10,913 nt of DNA from an uncultured Streptococcus sp. (lineage in GTDB: Bacteria > Bacillota > Bacilli > Lactobacillales > Streptococcaceae), in the NCBI GenBank assembly GCA_900755085.1, contig CAAEFF010000161.1, positions 1 through 10,913 on the forward strand. Reading direction: 5' to 3'. The translations under genes were made by a program, and so were the position numbers. Under the pieces are notes generated by a model. The model was given only the letters and a program-made list of their open reading frames with translations. It was not told where the DNA came from and did not search any database. Every line of letters starts with the position of its first letter. Position 1 is the stretch's first letter. This document shows, piece after piece, positions 5,871-10,913 of this stretch.

Positions 5871-6362
5871 ATGGAGGCATACCAACAAGTTAAAGACAAA
5901 TTAGAAGAACTTGGGATCGAATTTGATGTTGTGGAACACCCACCTGCATTCACGACTGAGCAGGCCGATTCTTACATTGAAGGCTTAGAAGGTGTCCGGA
6001 CAAAGTCCATGTTTTTGACCAACAAGAAGAAAACCCAATTCTATCTTCTTATCATGGACGACAAGAAACCATTGGATATGGATGATTTCAAAGAGCAAGT
6101 GGAAGCCAACCGGATCCGCATGGCTTCAGCAGATTCTTTAGCTGAAAAAATGCAATTACCTCCAGGAACGGTTTCTCCATTTGGTTTATTAAACAATGAA
6201 GAAAAAGATATTCGAGTCTATTTCGATAAAGACATTGTGTCAGAGGAGATCATGACTTTCCATCCCAATACCAATGAAAAAACCATCTTTATTAAAACCC
6301 AAGACTTGTTCCGATTTATAGAGTCAATTAGCTTTAACTATGAAATTCTAACCCTTCCATAA
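5871..6362 (+). CDS. Prolyl-tRNA deacylase / YbaK-family editing protein (ProX type)
   Basis: This encodes a protein of 163 residues. ATG at 5871 is seven bases after AAAGGAG (5857-5863); the in-frame TTG at 5865 is too close to that site. The protein has the single-domain aminoacyl-tRNA deacylase fold: FDVVEHPPAFTTEQA at the N-terminus, then RTKSMFLTNKKK with K45 in the position of the catalytic-pocket lysine known in ProXp-ala, a YLLIMDDKKPLD strand, the VSPFGLLNNEE loop (about 105-116), and MTFHPNTNEKTIFIK (about 133-147). Stand-alone members hydrolyse mischarged Ala-tRNA(Pro) in trans, protecting proline codons from mistranslation. The LPPGTVSPFGLLN and FHPN motifs fit the ProXp-ala/PrdX subgroup better than Cys-specific YbaK, though the exact mischarged tRNA is inference. 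It overlaps no neighbour and is 12 bases downstream of the UDG-like gene. Confidence 0.86.
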   Translation: MEAYQQVKDKLEELGIEFDVVEHPPAFTTEQADSYIEGLEGVRTKSMFLTNKKKTQFYLLIMDDKKPLDMDDFKEQVEANRIRMASADSLAEKMQLPPGTVSPFGLLNNEEKDIRVYFDKDIVSEEIMTFHPNTNEKTIFIKTQDLFRFIESISFNYEILTLP

Positions 6363-6382
6363 CATATCTTACAGGAGAAATC

Positions 6383-6667
6383 ATGAAAGAAATTCCATTT
6401 TCAAACTTTTACCAAGCTTATCAAAAAGGGAACATAGACGTTCTTGATGTACGCGAGCAGGAGGAATATGATGCCCTTCACTTAGACGGAGTTCGTCTTC
6501 TTCCCCTATCTGAGTTAGCAGACCGCTACCAAGAACTAGAGTTGGATCAGCCCTATTATGTCATCTGCAAGTCTGGTCGACGCTCAGCACGCGCTTGCCA
6601 ATTTTTGGAAGAGCAAGGCTATGATGTGACCAACGTCCAAGGTGGCATGGATGCATTTGAATCCTAA
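6383..6667 (+). CDS. Single-domain rhodanese
   Basis: This encodes a protein of 94 residues, preceded by AGGAGA (6373-6378). It is a complete single rhodanese domain: VLDVREQEEYDALHLDG (20-36, the CH2A-type strand and acidic helix), a PLSEL segment, and the active-site loop C62-KSGRRS, with C62 expected to carry the persulfide. After it come a helix (ARACQFLEEQGY) and VTNVQGGMDAF, the usual C-terminal motif. Such proteins move sulfane sulfur between donors and acceptors in the cytosol; the partner is not evident. It is 20 bases after the deacylase gene, so it probably ends the 5274-6667 transcript. No signal peptide. Confidence 0.88.
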   Translation: MKEIPFSNFYQAYQKGNIDVLDVREQEEYDALHLDGVRLLPLSELADRYQELELDQPYYVICKSGRRSARACQFLEEQGYDVTNVQGGMDAFES

Positions 6668-6673
6668 GAAACG

Positions 6674-6746
6674 GGAGTGGGAAAGAACTCCGTAAAATAA
6701 AAAAAGTTGAAAAGGTTCCCCAAACCTTTTCAATCTTCCCACCTCC
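6674..6746. repeat. Nested inverted repeat in the intergenic region
   Basis: Outer arms GGAGTGGGAA (6674-6683) and TTCCCACCTCC (6736-6746) pair with one bulged base. Inside them TTGAAAAGGTT (6707-6717) and AACCTTTTCAA (6723-6733) form a perfect 11-bp stem with a 5-base loop. On the + strand no T-tract follows, but an A-rich run (6694-6705) precedes the inner stem. Read on the - strand this gives hairpin plus T-tract, so it could terminate transcription from the right. Confidence 0.6.
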
Positions 6747-6752
6747 GCATAG

Positions 6753-6779
6753 CTTCAACAGTCTGGGAGACTGTTGAAG
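6753..6779. repeat. 12-bp perfect hairpin
   Basis: CTTCAACAGTCT (6753-6764) pairs perfectly with AGACTGTTGAAG (6768-6779) around GGG. No T-tract follows on the + strand, so it is not a standard terminator. Confidence 0.65.
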
Positions 6780-6892
6780 GTTGTGGATAAAGGAAACTTT
6801 GTTTCCCTCATTAGGTCATCTTTGGAGCTTAAAAGGCGAACAAAGATGCCAATCAACCACTGCGTCTTGCACTTATTCCCATCAAACTTCAA

Positions 6893-6927
6893 AGGCTGGA
6901 CAGTTTTTGCGCAGCCTCTTTTTCTTT
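6893..6927 (+). terminator. Probable terminator in front of the envelope operon
   Basis: AGGCTG (6893-6898) pairs with CAGCCT (6912-6917) around a 13-base loop and runs into CTTTTTCTTT. The stem is short but the T-rich tail is good. It isolates the operon at 7061 from transcription through the hairpin-rich region. Confidence 0.6.
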
Positions 6928-6997
6928 ACTAATTTCTAAAAATGAGTTGAATTTGTATGTTTTTCAAAAGATATTACAGGGATTTTCCAGTCTTTCA

Positions 6998-7033
6998 TTG
7001 AAAATAGTTCAGAAATTTTGTATAATACCCTAG
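6998..7033 (+). promoter_or_regulatory. Near-consensus promoter of the envelope operon
   Basis: TTGAAA (6998-7003), a 17-base spacer and TATAAT (7021-7026) form an almost perfect housekeeping sigma promoter. The transcript would start near 7033, with AAGGAG at 7048-7053 and the ATG at 7061. Confidence 0.88.
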
Positions 7034-7060
7034 TATGAACAATAGTTAAGGAGATTAAAT

Positions 7061-8194
7061 ATGTCAAAACAAGATTGGCTGGATTATTTCGAAGCTGTAA
7101 ATGGTCGTTCTGCTAGTGCAGAAGAAATTGCTCAAGCACTTGCCGCTGGAGAATTTCAAGAAGAAGTAGTGGCTCCAGAAGCACCACAAACCCCAGAGTT
7201 TGTAGCAGCACCAACTACTCCTGCGGAACAACCAGTTGCAGCGCCACAAGCCCCAGAATTTGTCGCAGCGCCAACTGCACCTGTGGAAGAACCAGTCGCA
7301 GCTCCACAAGCTCCAGAGTTTGTCGCAGCACCACAAGCTCCAGAGTTTGTCGCAGCACCAGCAGCGCCAGCAGCTCCTGCAGCACCAGCTGCACCTACAG
7401 AAGAACCAGTAGCAGCTCCAGTTCAAGAACCGGCACCTCAAGTTGCTCCAACGAATGGTCCTGCTTTCCAACAAGCTTCACAACAAGCTTACCAACAACC
7501 TACTCAAGCAGCTTATCAACAGGCTCCTTTCCAAGGTCAATCAGGACAAGCTTATCCTGCACAACCAAGTCAATTTGGTGTTGCCGTTGGTGGTTATTGG
7601 AATTGGTTCCTTTCAGCTTTGAAACGTCCAACAGCTGTAGAAAATCCAAAAGCTCTTAACGGAATTTTACAGTATGTCTTGACTGCCTTTGTCTTGACCT
7701 TGGGGACCTTCTTCACAGCTAGTGGATTTACAGGTGGTTATGGAATGGATTTCCGTGCCTTTATGTTGACATTGATTTCCCTCTTCTTTAGCATTTACGC
7801 TTTCCAAGTAGCAGGATTCTTTGTTCGCCGTGTGGTTCTTCAAGATAAGGAATACAGTTATGGTTGTTCATTTGAAGAGTTTGGTCGTTTGTCTGTCTAC
7901 ACTTTGCCACTTGCCCTTCTTGCTTTCTTAGTAGGTCTTGTAAAAGTTTATGAATTTTATGGCTTTGTAAACTTCATTATTTTCTTCTTGTTCTTTGTTG
8001 GGACATGCTATGTGGTTCATCAAGGATTGAACAAGACGAGCTTTAAAGCAGACAAATTCTTGCTTCTTGTAGCATCATCTGTTGTCTTGCTTCTCATTGC
8101 CATCTTTGTTCTTTATGTGAATGCTCGTATTTTAGAACAAGTAGCTACTGGATTTATTCCAAGTGCTCCAAATTTCTCTAACTTTGGATTCTAA
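7061..8194 (+). CDS. Five-helix membrane protein with Pro/Ala repeat domain
   Basis: This encodes a protein of 377 residues; AAGGAG (7048-7053) lies seven bases before the ATG. There are three parts. Residues 4-32 are a short motif (W-x3-FE-x3-GR-x-x-S-x-EE-x2-A) that recurs twice in the next protein. Residues 36-175 are low complexity: units of QAPEFVAAP and TxPxExPVAAP, an Ala-Pro run (100-112), then a Gln/Ala/Tyr-rich stretch. Residues 180-355 hold a WNWFLSALKRP lead-in and about five membrane helices (roughly 202-222, 234-256, 279-298, 301-320, 333-354), ending in a short tail. There is no N-terminal signal peptide, so the motif and repeat domain are probably cytoplasmic. The membrane part resembles uncharacterised Firmicutes proteins that normally carry an N-terminal zinc ribbon; no cysteine pairs of that kind are present here. 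It is first in an operon with the TcaA-like and LdcB-type genes. Molecular function unknown. Confidence 0.72.
   Translation: MSKQDWLDYFEAVNGRSASAEEIAQALAAGEFQEEVVAPEAPQTPEFVAAPTTPAEQPVAAPQAPEFVAAPTAPVEEPVAAPQAPEFVAAPQAPEFVAAPAAPAAPAAPAAPTEEPVAAPVQEPAPQVAPTNGPAFQQASQQAYQQPTQAAYQQAPFQGQSGQAYPAQPSQFGVAVGGYWNWFLSALKRPTAVENPKALNGILQYVLTAFVLTLGTFFTASGFTGGYGMDFRAFMLTLISLFFSIYAFQVAGFFVRRVVLQDKEYSYGCSFEEFGRLSVYTLPLALLAFLVGLVKVYEFYGFVNFIIFFLFFVGTCYVVHQGLNKTSFKADKFLLLVASSVVLLLIAIFVLYVNARILEQVATGFIPSAPNFSNFGF
7187..7360 (+). repeat. In-frame tandem repeat coding for PEFVAAP units
   Basis: Two 60-base units (7187-7246, 7247-7306) encode Q-[TA]-PEFVAAP followed by T-[TA]-P-x-E-[QE]-PVAAP. Two 27-base units (7307-7333, 7334-7360) then encode only QAPEFVAAP. 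The last two are nearly identical in DNA, suggesting recent slippage. All units keep the frame. Confidence 0.85.
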
Positions 8195-8208
8195 CAATAT
8201 CACAAAAT

Positions 8209-8240
8209 GGAAGGTGGGGGGACCCACTTTCCCTATTTTA
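8209..8240 (+). terminator. Intercistronic hairpin, possible attenuator
   Basis: GGAAGGTGGG (8209-8218) pairs with CCCACTTTCC (8223-8232), 10 bp with one G-T pair and a GGGA loop. A modest tail, CTATTTTA, follows. It begins 14 bases after the stop of the membrane-protein gene and lies before the ribosome binding site of the TcaA-like gene. It could reduce downstream expression or protect the 3' end of the first message. Confidence 0.6.
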
Positions 8241-8260
8241 TAATGAGGGAGAAGAGATCC

Positions 8261-10048
8261 ATGCAGAAGAAATGGGTTGAATTATTTGAAAAAGTGATCG
8301 GTCGCAAACCGTCACCAGAAGAGTTTATGGCTGGGAAAGCCTGTGGATTTGATTTAAAACAAATTCAGTCTATCGCAGGCAATGCCCCAGAAGAGAATCA
8401 AGCACATGTCGAGGAACCGGTGCTTGAACCAGTTGAAGAAGTGAAGAATGTTGATCCACTTCTGGCAGCTCGTCAGTCTTGGTTGCAACATTTTGAGGAA
8501 ACCTATGGCCGCAAGCCAAGTGCAGAAGAATTTACCGCTGCTAAAAGTCAAAACTTTGAGTTTTTTGTAGGACCTGTTCCTGAAGCAGAATTTGCGAACC
8601 CAGATTCAACAGAAGAAACACAGGAATATGTGCCTCAACAGCCGACTCAAGCGTATACGACTCCACTTGCTACTGAGCAAACGCAGGTCTTTGCTGGTCC
8701 AAATGTTACAGAAGCAGGTCCAACTCAGAAAAAACCAAAGGCCCCTAAAACGAAGAGTGGGAAGAAACTTTCCAAGAAGAAAATTGGGATTATTTCTGCC
8801 ATTGCTGTTCTTGTGATCGCTTTGGTAGCAGCCTTCTTTTACTTCCAGTCTACAACACGTGTCGAAGTGACTGCAGATAAATTCATCAAGGCAGTTGACA
8901 CCAAGGATTATCGCGAAGCAGCAGACCTGCTTTCAACTGATAAAGATAAATGGACGAAGGATGAAGCCGAAAGCTTGATCACCAGCATGGAAGATCAAGG
9001 AGTCGATATTGGCACAGAGTTGAACAAGATCATCGATAATGGTGGAGAAGGCAGTTATACGGATAAATCTGGTAACAAGATCTTTGGTTTAGAAAAGGCG
9101 GACAAGAAATTTGGAATTTTCCAAGAATACCGTGTGGCCAGCTATCCACTGCAAGTCAAGGTCAAGACAAATTTGGATCAAGCCAAACTCAAAGTGGCTG
9201 CTAATAAAACCGTGACCTTGAAGAAAGATGCAGTAACAGACCTTGGTTCTTTCCATTACAATACAAAAGAAATGGAATTGACTGCTAAAACTGAAGTCGG
9301 AAATGTTACTTCTAAGATCCATCTGAACCCTAAAAAAGCAACGAAGAATAACTTAGAATTGCAGTTGAATTCTGAAAAACGCAATTTAGAAGTTGAATTC
9401 CCAGATGAAGTTGAAAACCCAACGGATGTGAAGGTTGTGGTCAATGGTAAAGAAGTTGGAACCAGCACGACCTTTGAAGTAGACAGCATTCCTTATCAAG
9501 AAATTGAAGTGCATGCCGTCTTCAATATGAATGGGGAAACCTACACAACCGAAAAGGCTAAGGTGACGATTGAAGAGGGTGAAAACGATCCGATCGAACT
9601 CAAACTAGCCAAAGATACTTTAAAACGCATCAAGAGTGCACAAGATGCTAAGAAAGCGCAAGTAGCCAAAGAAGAACAAAATCGGACCTTGGCAGAAGAG
9701 TTCTTGAAAGAATACCGCGATGCTGTCTTTAGCTCAGTTTCAAATCGAGATAACACCTACTCTAAATACTATGACACACAAAGTCAAGCCTACAAAGACA
9801 TGGTTGAATTCACAACGGGTGATGGTGTTCGAAAGGCTAAAATTGACTACTATACTCCAGGAGCTTTGGATATTCAAAGTGTCACTGAAGAAAATGGTGT
9901 GGTGACGATTAAGACTTATGAAGACTTTACCGTGCATTATACAGATAGTCATCCAGATTCACAAAACCGCAAGTACAAGACTTACACCTTGAAAAAAGTA
10001 GGTGCAAGTTATGTGATTACGGATATTGTCGTAACAAAAGAATCATAG
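8261..10048 (+). CDS. TcaA-like membrane-anchored envelope protein
   Basis: This encodes a protein of 595 residues. I chose ATG 8261, with GGGAG (8247-8251) nine bases in front; an in-frame ATG at 8243 is possible, and a start at 8207 would lie within the hairpin. Residues 3-31 and 72-101 are two copies of a short motif (WVELFEKVIGRKPSPEEF; WLQHFEETYGRKPSAEEF) also present once in the preceding protein. A linker rich in Thr, Gln and Pro and a basic stretch (157-174) lead to one membrane helix (about 175-196), giving a cytoplasmic N-terminus and outside C-terminus. Residues 202-265 (ADKFIKAVDTKDYREAADLL) match the pattern of the TcaA second domain. About 295-470 look like beta-rich Ig-like domains, and about 500-595 like the NTF2-like C-terminal domain. 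TcaA in Staphylococcus is a wall-stress protein linked to teicoplanin response. The zinc ribbon usual at the N-terminus of TcaA/YvbJ proteins is absent. The next gene's ribosome binding site overlaps its stop. Confidence 0.78.
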   Translation: MQKKWVELFEKVIGRKPSPEEFMAGKACGFDLKQIQSIAGNAPEENQAHVEEPVLEPVEEVKNVDPLLAARQSWLQHFEETYGRKPSAEEFTAAKSQNFEFFVGPVPEAEFANPDSTEETQEYVPQQPTQAYTTPLATEQTQVFAGPNVTEAGPTQKKPKAPKTKSGKKLSKKKIGIISAIAVLVIALVAAFFYFQSTTRVEVTADKFIKAVDTKDYREAADLLSTDKDKWTKDEAESLITSMEDQGVDIGTELNKIIDNGGEGSYTDKSGNKIFGLEKADKKFGIFQEYRVASYPLQVKVKTNLDQAKLKVAANKTVTLKKDAVTDLGSFHYNTKEMELTAKTEVGNVTSKIHLNPKKATKNNLELQLNSEKRNLEVEFPDEVENPTDVKVVVNGKEVGTSTTFEVDSIPYQEIEVHAVFNMNGETYTTEKAKVTIEEGENDPIELKLAKDTLKRIKSAQDAKKAQVAKEEQNRTLAEEFLKEYRDAVFSSVSNRDNTYSKYYDTQSQAYKDMVEFTTGDGVRKAKIDYYTPGALDIQSVTEENGVVTIKTYEDFTVHYTDSHPDSQNRKYKTYTLKKVGASYVITDIVVTKES

Positions 10049-10057
10049 GAGATTCCC

Positions 10058-10837
10058 ATGAAAGCAAGATTTTCCAAATTAACGTTGGTGACAGTTGCCT
10101 TGTTAACCCTGACAGCTTGCTCCCAATCTCAATCCACTAGTTCTAAATCTTCTGCAAAAGAAGAAAGCAAACAAACTCAAACCAAGTCTTCCAAAAAAAT
10201 GTCTTCAGCAAAGAATCCATCAAAAGAGACTGGCAAAGAAGAGTCTTCAAAAGCTGGTAAGTCAGATGTGAAAGTGGACTCTGGTGTCAGCTACAATGGT
10301 TCTTACTATAGTGTTAAAGGGAAATATGGTGAGGTGATGATCGCCAACAAACATTATCCTTTGGCACCGGACTTTAACCCAGGTGAAGATCCTGAAGCTG
10401 TGGCAGCCCTTCATGAATTGATTGCTGCTATGCAGGCGGAAGGCTACCCAATTAGTGACCAATACAGTGGTTTTAGGAGTTATGAGACCCAAGTTGGGCT
10501 CTACCAAAACTATGTCAATCAAGACGGCCAAGCAGCTGCCGACCGGTATTCAGCAAGACCTGGCTATAGTGAGCACCAAACAGGTTTGGCCTTCGATTTA
10601 ATCGATACGAGTGGTAATCTCGTAACAGAACCGGTACCAAGTAAGTGGTTGCTCAAGAATGCAGCAAAATACGGATTTGTCGTTCGTTACCAAGAAGGGA
10701 AAGAAAAGGAAACTGGCTATGTACCAGAAAGCTGGCATCTCCGCTATATCGGAAAAGAAGCCCAAGAGATTGCTGACTCAGGTTTGAGCTTGGAAGAATA
10801 CTATGGCTTCACCGGTGGCGATTACGTTGATAAATAA
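10058..10837 (+). CDS. ldcB: L,D-carboxypeptidase lipoprotein (LdcB/DacB, VanY family)
   Basis: This encodes a protein of 259 residues. AGGAG (10047-10051) overlaps the stop codon of the TcaA-like gene, so the two are tightly coupled. The N-terminus is a lipoprotein signal with lipobox LTAC and lipidated C21. A Ser/Lys-rich linker (22-75) follows that would span the wall side of the membrane. The catalytic domain has the M15B/VanY motifs: SGFRSYETQ (137-145), ARPGYSEHQTGLAFD with zinc ligands H173 and D180, and ESWHLRY with E224 as base and H227 as the third ligand. In streptococci the close relatives (DacB/LdcB) cut the terminal D-Ala from peptidoglycan tetrapeptides to leave tripeptides, affecting cross-linking and cell shape. 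D,D-activity cannot be excluded from sequence, but the lipoprotein form and length fit LdcB. The adjacent TcaA-like gene fits a shared role in the wall. Confidence 0.88.
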   Translation: MKARFSKLTLVTVALLTLTACSQSQSTSSKSSAKEESKQTQTKSSKKMSSAKNPSKETGKEESSKAGKSDVKVDSGVSYNGSYYSVKGKYGEVMIANKHYPLAPDFNPGEDPEAVAALHELIAAMQAEGYPISDQYSGFRSYETQVGLYQNYVNQDGQAAADRYSARPGYSEHQTGLAFDLIDTSGNLVTEPVPSKWLLKNAAKYGFVVRYQEGKEKETGYVPESWHLRYIGKEAQEIADSGLSLEEYYGFTGGDYVDK

Positions 10838-10841
10838 GAAA

Positions 10842-10864
10842 ATGTTGGGATTTTTTCTCAACGT
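10842..10864 (+). terminator. Weak hairpin after the carboxypeptidase gene
   Basis: ATGTTGGGA (10842-10850) can pair with TCTCAACGT (10856-10864) with two G-T pairs and a T5 loop. No T-tract follows, so termination here is uncertain. A second AT-rich hairpin (AAAGTTT 10877-10883 with AAACTTT 10890-10896) lies just downstream; the window ends before the next gene can be seen. Confidence 0.35.
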
Positions 10865-10913
10865 CAGATTGAAGACAAAGTTTAATTAAAAACTTTCCTT
10901 AGGTGAGTACGGA

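Larger units (their letters stand above)
6668..7060. other. Gene-free, hairpin-rich intergenic region
   Basis: This 393-base stretch holds no credible ORF. From left to right it contains a nested long inverted repeat (6674-6746), a 12-bp hairpin (6753-6779), a small GGAAAC/GTTTCC hairpin (6792-6806), a bulged stem pairing GGTCATCTTTG (6814-6824) with CAAAGATGCC (6841-6850), a terminator (6893-6927) and the promoter of the next operon (6998-7026). The first part, GGGAGTGGGA...TCCCACCTCCGC, resembles a small intergenic repeat I recall from mitis-group streptococci; this could not be checked here. It may be a repeat-derived element or a structured RNA. Confidence 0.5.

Noticed and set aside
6668..7060. 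T-box, riboswitch or known housekeeping ncRNA in the hairpin-rich gap
   Set aside because: I found no T-box (AGGGTGGNACCGCG-like) sequence and recognised no 6S, SRP RNA, tmRNA or RNase P hallmark; the region is reported only as structured and unassigned.
7064..7474. Long - strand ORF (136 codons) with many Cys and Trp
   Set aside because: It is the antisense shadow of the Pro/Ala/Gln repeat region; its Cys- and Trp-rich repeats are the reverse reading of GCA, CCA and CAA codons, and it has no ribosome binding site.
8239..8244. TATAAT that could be a promoter for the TcaA-like gene
   Set aside because: A transcript from it would start at about the ribosome binding site (8247-8251), leaving no usable leader, and no -35 is present; it is probably the AT tail of the hairpin.
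1..10913. CRISPR array, tRNA or rRNA genes
   Set aside because: No regularly spaced repeats, tRNA cloverleaf sequences (GGTTCGAATCC-like T arms) or rRNA segments were seen on either strand.

Overview
The window looks like a streptococcal chromosome segment (mitis/sanguinis-type, by inference). It has moderate-to-low GC, strong AAGGAG-type ribosome binding sites, extended -10 promoters (TGnTATACT), and a run of typical Streptococcus housekeeping genes: PepV dipeptidase, small nitroreductase, uracil-DNA glycosylase-like protein, ProX-type tRNA deacylase and rhodanese. It closes with a lipoprotein carboxypeptidase of the streptococcal LdcB/DacB type. All genes are on the + strand.

Region 1 (1-2090) is visibly more AT-rich than the rest and looks like the edge of an accessory island. 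It starts with the 3' end of an SMI1/KNR4-like immunity gene. Four small genes follow: three encode mutually similar acidic helical proteins, and one encodes a protein resembling the C-terminal domain of ribosomal protein L7/L12. Two scraps of broken coding sequence lie between them. Two related terminator-plus-promoter blocks (277-345 and 2091-2159, about 40 of 52 core bases identical without gaps) bracket the four genes. The second block drives the first housekeeping gene. The arrangement resembles an orphan immunity array of a polymorphic-toxin (possibly LXG/type VII) locus, but no intact toxin or secretion gene is visible, so that context is inference.

Region 2 (2184-6667) holds ordinary metabolism and maintenance genes: a calcineurin-like metallophosphoesterase with its own promoter and terminator; nitroreductase plus pepV, co-transcribed from an extended -10 promoter and closed by a strong terminator; then a UDG-like protein, a prolyl-tRNA deacylase and a single-domain rhodanese with short gaps.

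Region 3 (6668-7060) is a gene-free stretch of about 390 bases packed with hairpins. It ends with a likely terminator and a near-consensus promoter (TTGAAA-17-TATAAT).

Region 4 (7061-10837) looks like an envelope operon: a five-helix membrane protein with a Pro/Ala-rich repeat domain, a TcaA-like single-pass protein with a large extracellular part, and an LdcB/VanY-type L,D-carboxypeptidase lipoprotein. The first two share a roughly 30-residue N-terminal motif (W-x3-FE-x3-GR-x-xS-x-EE), once in the first and twice in the second, where a zinc ribbon is usual in TcaA/YvbJ proteins. This is the most interesting protein-level observation here. The operon probably acts in peptidoglycan maintenance or wall-stress sensing (inference).
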